A DNA stretch of 64,000 nucleotides. Source: Tubulanus polymorphus (Eukaryota > Nemertea > Palaeonemertea > Tubulaniformes > Tubulanidae). Shown piece after piece: positions 58,801 to 64,000 of the stretch (positions are counted from its first letter, which is position 1; each line of letters opens with the position of its first letter). The translations under genes were made by a program, and so were the position numbers. The stretch covers positions 663,631 through 727,630 of the forward strand of contig NC_134033.1 in assembly GCF_964204645.1 (NCBI RefSeq), read 5' to 3'. Below the pieces are notes generated by a model. It was not told the origin of the DNA. It did not search any database and saw only the letters and a list, made by a program, of their open reading frames with translations.

Positions 58801-59244
58801 ACTCTGCTGCTCCCCTCACTCTCCCCCTCTCTCTCTCTTGTCCCTTTCTCTATCTCTTCAGTACATATCTCCTATTTCTTTTCTACCTATCCTTTTCTTC
58901 CTCTCTCCCCTCACTCACCCCCTCTCCCTCCTCTCTTTCTCTCCCTCTCTATCTCTGCCCCTCTCTCTTCCTTTTCTCTCCCTCCTCTCGTCCCTCACTC
59001 TATCTCTTAAGTACATTTCTCCTGATTCTCTTTCTCTCCTTTTCTCCCTCTCTCCCCCTCTGGCGCTCTCTTCCCCCCTCTCTCCATCCTCCCTCCATTT
59101 CTGTATTTCTGTTGAATCTGAATAAAATGTGATCCTGTCTAATTTCAGCCGTCAGATCTTAAAAAACGTATCGAGAGTTTAATTGATCGAGATTACATGG
59201 AACGAGACAAAGACAATCCGAATCAGTATCATTACGTCGCGTAG
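49822..59244 (+). CDS. CUL4: Cullin-4, scaffold of CRL4 ubiquitin ligases (757 aa)
   Basis: Seventeen exons join in phase: 49822-49951, 50522-50637, 51570-51743, 52262-52335, 52543-52705, 53155-53244, 53361-53443, 53522-53589, 53893-54011, 54103-54178, 54633-54761, 55266-55370, 55488-55684, 56816-57143, 57707-57879, 58598-58750, 59149-59244. The product is close in length to human CUL4A (759 aa). Landmarks are KKLVIKNFK near the N-terminus, the DDB1-binding cullin repeats ([19 protein letters not shown]), the cullin homology region that binds RBX1 ([32 protein letters not shown]), and the winged-helix end with the NEDD8 acceptor Lys in IVRIMK, about residue 703. The C-terminus is YHYVA. CRL4 ligases act mainly in the nucleus in DNA repair, replication licensing and chromatin control. 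The start is the Met before [10 protein letters not shown]. Confidence 0.96.
49965..50365. repeat. 21-bp minisatellite in CUL4 intron 1
   Basis: About 19 units of CAGTTCCACAGTTACTGGAT plus C, each with the 12-bp palindrome ACTGGATCCAGT or a close variant. It starts about 14 bp after the splice donor. The unit is nearly the same as the end of foldback family B. Confidence 0.92.
50697..51092. repeat. 31-bp minisatellite in CUL4 intron 2
   Basis: About 12 units of ACCTTGGAGCAATCAGGGG then TTACCTGGTCAT, with some 30-bp variants. It starts about 60 bp after the donor. There are no spacers between units, so it is not a CRISPR array. Confidence 0.92.
51165..51560. repeat. TGAGATA-type repeat to the end of CUL4 intron 2
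   Basis: Degenerate GATATGCTGAGATAATGAGA and ATACTGGGATGGT units run until about 10 bp before the acceptor of exon 3. The plus strand is purine-rich next to the short polypyrimidine tract. Confidence 0.85.
51877..52016. mobile_element. Foldback element family A in CUL4 intron 3
   Basis: The ends are GGGGCCGGTTCCATAGACAA and GACTATGGAAGTGGCCCC. The interior is TCTATAGCCAATCTAACAAC with TTAAGACCAGTCT. Confidence 0.75.
52720..53055. repeat. 47-bp tandem repeat in CUL4 intron 5
   Basis: About seven units of GACCAGTCTAAGCTCATTTT, GGTTCTATAACCAATCTAAC, AACTTAA. It starts about 14 bp after the donor. The unit equals the middle of foldback family A. Confidence 0.9.
53600..53880. repeat. TGTAACATGTACC repeats in CUL4 intron 8
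   Basis: Two clusters (53605-53660 and 53813-53880) of CTGTAACATGTAC, each unit around the ACATGT palindrome, at the two ends of the intron. Confidence 0.75.
54413..54552. mobile_element. Foldback element family A in CUL4 intron 10
   Basis: The best member in the window: it starts GGGGCCAGTTGCATAGTTAT and ends GTGACTATGCAACTGGCCCC, with TTCTATAGCCAATCTAACAA inside. Confidence 0.8.
54775..55165. repeat. GA-rich minisatellite in CUL4 intron 11
   Basis: Purine-rich units such as GACTAGAGAGGGAGGTGGGA with AGTTGAGAGAGAGGCAGA. It starts about 15 bp after the donor. Confidence 0.8.
55697..55792. repeat. G-rich 26-bp repeat at the start of CUL4 intron 13
   Basis: Four units of GGGGGCAGTTCACAGGGC with a CGGGGGAG part, starting about 12 bp after the donor. 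Confidence 0.8.
55918..56115 (+). mobile_element. tRNA-derived SINE in CUL4 intron 13
   Basis: An A box-like TGGTCTAGTGG (55930-55940) and a B box GGTTCAAACCC (55983-55993) are followed by a body with TCTCTCCCCCATTGGGAGA and GCCCTGCGTGGTGCTTAG. It ends in an A/G-rich tail that runs into the 21-bp array. Confidence 0.7.
56124..56758. repeat. 21-bp minisatellite in CUL4 intron 13, about 30 near-identical units
   Basis: The unit is GGTACAGGCGCCTGGGGGAG plus G, around the palindrome CAGGCGCCTG and a G-rich run. Very few units vary (two read ACAAGCGCC). The 21-bp period keeps frames open on both strands (APGGGVQ and YPSPRRL), which are not genes. Confidence 0.95.
57137..57312. repeat. About 40-bp tandem repeat that copies the exon 14 splice donor
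   Basis: The unit GCTATCGGTGAGTTTATTTA with CCTATACAGGGGGTAGGGTA includes the last bases of exon 14 and its donor at 57144. CGGTGAGT recurs with GT at 57185, 57263 and 57302; one copy is mutated. Confidence 0.88.
57517..57626. mobile_element. Foldback element family B in CUL4 intron 14
   Basis: The ends are GGATCCAGTTCGACAGTTGT and CACAACTGTGGAACTGGATC, with inverted TTAACTC motifs. A second partial end lies at 57627-57668. Confidence 0.75.
57888..58320. repeat. 22-bp minisatellite in CUL4 intron 15
   Basis: About 18 units of CACAGTTCCACTCCTCAGAG plus TT, decaying toward the right end. It starts about 10 bp after the donor. Confidence 0.92.
58760..59105. repeat. Pyrimidine-rich tract in CUL4 intron 16
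   Basis: CTCTCCC/TCTCCCTC low complexity with one imperfect duplication (TATCTCTTCAGTACATATCT near 58850, TATCTCTTAAGTACATTTCT near 59000). Confidence 0.75.
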
Positions 59245-59744
59245 TGTCACTTCGATGCGCTAGGTGGCGCTGCAGCTCTACTCGGACAGACGGACGACGG
59301 ACAGTGTCGCGTGTGTGATCAATACTAAAGTGCTAAAACTATTGAAATTTCTCCTCGAAACTCGAGAGATTTTGTTATGATGTAAATAGATAACTGTGTG
59401 GAATATATTTAACTGAGTTCCTCGTGAGTTCTGATATAAACTCATCCTCACGAGTTCTCATATAAAACTCCTTATCCTCGTATCTCAAGAGAGTTCTGTT
59501 TGAAACTCGTGATGAGTGACTCCTCAACTGGATTTAAGAATTGTGATTATCAATAAGGAGGAACGTATGAGTCAGGATTTGAGGAGGAATCTTGGATCTA
59601 GAATTCCTCCGTTTACAGCTTCAGATATAAACACATTGCGGCTTCATTCATTGCAGTAACAAGAGTCAAATTATACTGAATATTTTTGAGTCCCTGAATT
59701 CTGTGAAACTGTAGCATAAAATTTGATGAAAGGGGCTGCAGGGG

Positions 59745-60045
59745 AGGGGTATGAGGTGTATTGACAAGGCAGTAGGGAGAGGGGGGTGTAGGCCTACTTT
59801 AAGGGGGTGTATTGACAAGGCAGGGTATTGGCCTACTGTAGGCTGAGAGGTATAGGCCTACTGTAAGCTGAGGGGTGTAAACCTACTGTTAGAAGAGGGG
59901 TGTATGCCTACTGTAGGCTGAGAGGTATAGGCCTACTGTTAGAAGAGGGGTGTATGCCTACTGTAGGCTGAGGGGTGTAGGCCTACTGTAGGCTGAGGGG
60001 TGTAGGCCTACTGTAGGCTGAGGGATGTAGGCCTACTGAAAGGGG
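59745..60045. repeat. 25-bp minisatellite in the CUL4 3' UTR
   Basis: About nine units of GGCTGAGGGGTGTAGGCCTA with CTGTA, around the palindrome GTAGGCCTAC. It precedes the poly(A) signal, so it should be part of the mRNA. Confidence 0.85.
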
Positions 60046-60107
60046 CTGTTTCGATGATTTGCCGGACCCAGATTATAAACAGAATGTTTCAATATTCATT
60101 GATTGAT

Positions 60108-60113
60108 AATAAA
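60108..60113 (+). terminator. Likely CUL4 poly(A) signal
   Basis: AATAAA, followed by ATTTGACTC. It is the first good signal found after the stop codon at 59244, giving a 3' UTR of about 0.9 kb. Confidence 0.5.
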
Positions 60114-60419
60114 TATTTGACTCTGAACAAAAGAAAAGTTTGATGATTTCTGTTTTTGAATTGCTCTGGAATCACTGCTTATTTTCCACTGCTGTCACAG
60201 TAGTTAGCTCATAGTGTTCACTGCAAACCTACTGATTCTGTACCCTGAGAGTCGGTTCAGCGCATACACTGACAATGAGTTGGCGTTCCCAGGCTACTGA
60301 TAAAAGGGCAACGTTCTGAGCTACTGAGGACTAATCCTCTTTACTTTATTTTTTGGTTCAGAATCCTAGGACCCACAGGGGCTCATATTTTGAAGTTTGG
60401 AGGTGAATAGTAGCTTCCA

Positions 60420-60850
60420 GATTATCTGAAGGGGTGCAGAGTCCATGCCGCAGATTGTCTGAGGAGTTCAGATGGCTGCAGATTGTCTGAAGGGTTGCGG
60501 ATTACAGGCGGTAGATTGTCTGAAGGGGTGCAGGTTACAGGCTGTAGATTGTCTGAAGGGGTGCAGGTTACAGGCTGTAGATTGTCTGAGGGGTACAGAG
60601 TCCATGCCACAGATTGTCTGAAGGGGTCCAGGTTTTCCAGGCTGCTGCTGGTTGAAGGGGTCAAGGTTTTCCAGGCTGCTGCTGGTTGAAGGGGTCCAGG
60701 TTTTCCAGGCTGCAGATTGTCTGAAGGGGTGCAGGTGGGGGTCCAGGTTTTCCAGGCTGCTGCTGGTTTGAAGGGGTCCAGGTTTTCCAGGCTGCTGCTG
60801 GTTTGAAGGGGTCCAGGTTTTCCAGGCTGCTGCTGGTTTGAAGGGAGTTT
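60420..60850. repeat. Compound minisatellite, 30-34 bp units
   Basis: Two interleaved unit types: GATTGTCTGAAGGGGTGCAG with GTTACAGGCTGTA, and GGGGTCCAGGTTTTCCAGGC with TGCTGCTGGTTTGAA. Confidence 0.88.
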
Positions 60851-60869
60851 CATTCAACCAGAATAAAAA

Positions 60870-63310
60870 CGAATATTGAACACTGTAAATCTATAAATGA
60901 ATCAAAGGTGACATTTTTATTTATTTAATTAATGACATTTTGTGAAACTGATTGTTAATGATGACACACAGTTTTAAATCTGAGAGACAAATTCATTATT
61001 GTAAAAATCAATCGATCGAATTTACAGAAGCCTTTATCATTACACACCACATTAGAATAATGACCAACAGTCGGCGCTAATCCAGCAGTCCGAGGACCTT
61101 TACAGAGTTACCTCTAGAGTACTAGGACCTCCTTACTGGGAGGTTCAAGGGAGTGCAAGAAATACCTCTATGCGCGGACCTCCAAACTGACAGGACCTTT
61201 ATCGTGCTAGAGATTACCTCTAGGTGTACTAGGACCTCCTAACTGGGAGGTTCAAGGGAGGAACCACCGTCCTAGAATTTAGCGATTTCAAAACAGTTTT
61301 TCATGATAAGAAAAGTACATTCATATTCAATCTAATACTACTACACTGACATTAAACCAAAAACACTCCACGCCGGATCCTCGAGTCGTTTACAAGATGG
61401 CCGCCTTCACGAACTCACTATGACATCATCAACTATTCGATTCATTGGAACGAACAGTTTGAAATAATAGCGGTAGAATGTGTAATTAGTGATGTCATAG
61501 GAGGAATGCACGGAGGCCATGTTAGAAGTCAATCGAATGAGGCGTCTCGTAATGACGTGATTGGGTTAATTTGACTGAAGCTTTAAACCGTTATTTACAC
61601 AATATTTTATATACAATATGGCCGCCATGAAGCTAGTTAATCTTCAAAATACTCTTTTAACACAGTAAAAAAGTGAAAACTCAAGCTTAAGTCGTAGTTA
61701 TCACGACTTATTCAAATGATGACTTACACCTAGTAAATAGAATTAGAAATACAAATCCGGACTCGAACTTACAGTAGAACTTGCTTACCGGTAATTTCGG
61801 ATTTTCATCAAATACAGATGAAATATTCGATCCATTTAACCTAGAACCATGTAAATAACTATTCATAATTGGGATTTTACTTAATTTGGTCAGTCACCCG
61901 AATTACAGCGAGTTCTACCCTAGAGTCTAATTCAATAACGCGACGACTTGCAACTAGAGTTCGACTGATCTGATCTATAAACAATTCGACACGATAGAGA
62001 AAGCGGAACAATTGAGGAGAGACGCTGCCTCAGGTGTGAGGGGTGAATTTAAACCTGTACGAGTGAAGAAGCCATGTATTCTATCCATGGAACCAAAACA
62101 TTTATTTACTTACCTTGAAAAATTCTAAGGGGCCGAGACCAGTGATTACGTATGCCGTACAAACTAGACCAACATTTCTAAAATGACTATTTCTCAAAAT
62201 CGAAAGAGTTTTAAGGGCGAGTTTCAGGCATTTTGCTCAAATTAGTTTTGAAGATGCACCTTTAAAAACATTTCCGTTTTGAAGGAATGAAGGAGTCGTA
62301 AAGACCAAGCTCTACTCCTCGTTTCAGCGTAGGACGTATTTTCACTAAACGGCCGTCTCTAAACCGGGTTCACGGAAGACAAGAAAAAAACCGATTCCGC
62401 AACAATCAATTTACCAATTATACACTTCACAACATGAGAGACATCATATCAAACTAATTAAACTGGTTATTAATTAAACCAATTATCAATTAATTAATTA
62501 ATTAATCGATCAATGCTAATAAGAGAATCAGTTGGAATGTCATCATATATCAAAGACGTTACGACACAAGTAGAAAATGATCCCTGAATTTCATCGGTGT
62601 CATCATTGATACAGCGTATCGTATCTGATACATCGGTGTAATCATTGATACAGCGTATTGTATCTGATACACAGATCCCTGCTGATTGAGGCTCCTCTTA
62701 AACAGAGAAAGGTGCGCTGAAAAACTGGTGACTTTCAACTATAGGTAACACAGCTACCGACACAACAGCTATTAGCAGCTATTGACAGCTACTAAAGGCC
62801 ACTTACTAACATGACAGATACCGTCGTGACTGAACATTTCACACCTTACGTTCATTCAAAACGTTTAAATCAATACAGAATCAAATAACTGAAATAGATT
62901 CATCCATCGATTCCTCTACAGACACAGATTCCTCTACAGATTCATCCATAAATTCCTCGAGAGGGAAATAAAAACACTTTTAGAATCAGCTTCAAAATGT
63001 GGCTTATTTCAATCATAGAACGATGAACTGTTCATTAAACCGGTTGTCTCTCTAGCGTGTCAAGGTACCACTCCCTTGTCTCTCTAACGTGTCGTGGTAC
63101 CACTCCCTCCAGTAACACCACTCCCTCCGGTAACAAATAATAAATCTCTCTCACAAATCACATTCCTCACGTTCTTTTTTACACAAACGCAATTTCTATT
63201 TTTTCTCTCTCTTTCTCAAATATACGGAACACATAATCAGGTTTATAACAATCGGTAATCGCTATGACGACGCGCGAATGCTGCTGCTATGACGACGGAG
63301 TAATATAGAG
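60870..63310. other. Region between CUL4 and ARGLU1, probably including the ARGLU1 3' UTR
   Basis: No coding region. It has a direct repeat with AGGACCTCCTAACTGGGAGG (61120-61265), a short repeat of ATACATCGGTGTAATCATTG type (62590-62665), and one of GGTACCACTCCCT (63065-63130). TTTATT motifs at about 60916-60924 could serve as minus-strand poly(A) signals. Confidence 0.45.
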
Positions 63311-63316
63311 CAGACG

Positions 63317-63964
63317 TTACGTTTTACCGAATGAAAACGACAGACGAGGTCTCGCGTTCTTCTTGTTTAATATTAACTCCTGATCGCGTTTGTCTTTTTT
63401 TAGTTTATCCTCTTCGAGACGTTGTCTTTCTTCGCACATACGTCTCTGTTCCTCGACCAGTTTCAACTGTTCTTCAGCCTGAAAATAAATATAACAATAT
63501 TCTATAACACGCGCATCAAGTCATTTCCGGAATTATAACCAGTTTTCAAGTCATTCCCGGAATTATAACCAGTTTTCAAGTCATTCCCGGAATTATAACC
63601 AGTTTTCAAGTCATTTCCGGAATTATAACCAGTTTTCGAATCATTCCCGGAATTATAACGAGTTTTCGAATCATTCCCGGAATTATAACCAGTTTTCGAG
63701 TCATTCCCGGAATTATAACGAGTTTTCAAGGAGAACATTTCAAATTTCGAGGCGATGTCTGCATCACTTTCATATCCCATTTACTGGAGACACCTTGTAA
63801 ATACGTTCAGTAGAATCCGATTAATTCAGATCGTAAGGAATCACAGGGATTCACATGAGAACCACATTTCTTATTCTTACCAGTTTTTTCTGAGCTTCTT
63901 CAACTTTACGATTATTCTCTTCCATGATTCGTTCTAACGCCAGACGTTGCTCTTTTTCTTCTTC
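63317..63964 (-). CDS. ARGLU1: ARGLU1 (arginine and glutamate-rich protein 1), last two coding exons
   Basis: The visible exons on the minus strand are 63881-63964 and 63317-63478. Both are phase 0 with clean borders; the gene continues off the right edge. The first reads EEEKEQRLALERIMEENNRK followed by VEEAQKKL; the second starts AEEQLKLVEEQRRMCEERQR and ends NARPRLSFSFGKT. This matches the C-terminal coiled coil and the RPKLSFSLK end of vertebrate ARGLU1. That protein is a nuclear splicing modulator and transcription co-activator that works with Mediator and nuclear receptors. The Arg-rich N-terminal half lies outside the window. The gene converges on CUL4. Confidence 0.92.
63505..63735. 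repeat. 30-bp minisatellite in the last ARGLU1 intron
   Basis: About seven to eight units of CATTCCCGGAATTATAACCA with GTTTTCAAGT, ending close to the acceptor side of the intron. Confidence 0.9.
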
Positions 63965-64000
63965 CTACAAAAATTTAAAATTCAAATTTTTATCGCAATC

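Noticed and set aside
60422-60857. Minus-strand frames of 129-143 codons with Pro/Ser/Leu repeats
   Set aside because: Compound minisatellite of about 33 bp. Two frames are open at once, with no other support.
63502-63780. YNSGNDSKTG repeat protein
   Set aside because: 30-bp minisatellite within the last ARGLU1 intron.

Overview
The window is animal (metazoan) nuclear DNA. Its genes are split by many GT-AG introns, and it contains a complete cullin-4 gene, a Mesh-like AMOP/VWD/Sushi membrane protein, an ARGLU1 homologue, tRNA-derived SINEs, foldback (MITE-like) elements and dense minisatellites. The protein content and the kind of secreted glycine-rich family suggest a marine lophotrochozoan (mollusc, annelid or brachiopod-like). 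I cannot fix the phylum from sequence alone.

Layout. (1) Positions 1-15.3 kb hold a head-to-tail cluster on the minus strand. It has seven intact genes plus the promoter of an eighth that runs off the left edge. They encode secreted Gly/Pro/Tyr-rich proteins. Every gene has a TATA box, a short non-coding first exon, a 46-nt exon with the signal peptide start, and a large exon. The four left copies are short (127-140 aa) and lie in recent tandem duplications. The three right copies are long (370, 446, 387 aa), with silk-like GPGxY and poly-Gly/Tyr regions, a conserved block of about 40 residues around RKGNSDVIDLANGD, and very acidic Tyr/Asp tails. (2) 15.3-27.0 kb is gene-poor, with trinucleotide runs, GA-rich repeats, a palindromic minisatellite, a SINE and foldback elements. 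(3) 27.0-28.2 kb is an intronless class A GPCR. (4) 29.7-38.0 kb is an 18-exon gene (1042 aa) for a type I membrane protein with the order of Drosophila Mesh and mammalian SUSD2/MUC4: NIDO-like region, AMOP, VWD, Sushi, membrane helix. A decayed reverse transcriptase lies in its intron 6. (5) 40.5-42.2 kb is a three-exon, four-span MS4A-like membrane protein. (6) 42.2-49.8 kb is repeat-rich, with a possible spliced non-coding transcript on the minus strand. (7) 49.8-59.2 kb is CUL4 (17 exons, 757 aa), with a minisatellite in nearly every long intron. (8) The right edge holds the last two coding exons of ARGLU1 on the minus strand, convergent with CUL4.

The most interesting system is the secreted protein cluster. 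The interval from TATA box to first splice donor is 98 bp in seven copies and 100 bp in the eighth. The non-coding first exon can form two small RNA hairpins whose loops share UUGAAA or a near variant. Where one stem base has changed, it still pairs by wobble on the RNA strand. This suggests shared transcriptional control and possibly shared mRNA-level control of a structural material such as a tube, thread, adhesive, capsule or shell matrix. The second theme is minisatellites that seem to have grown from the ends or middles of foldback elements, many beginning within tens of bases of CUL4 splice donors.
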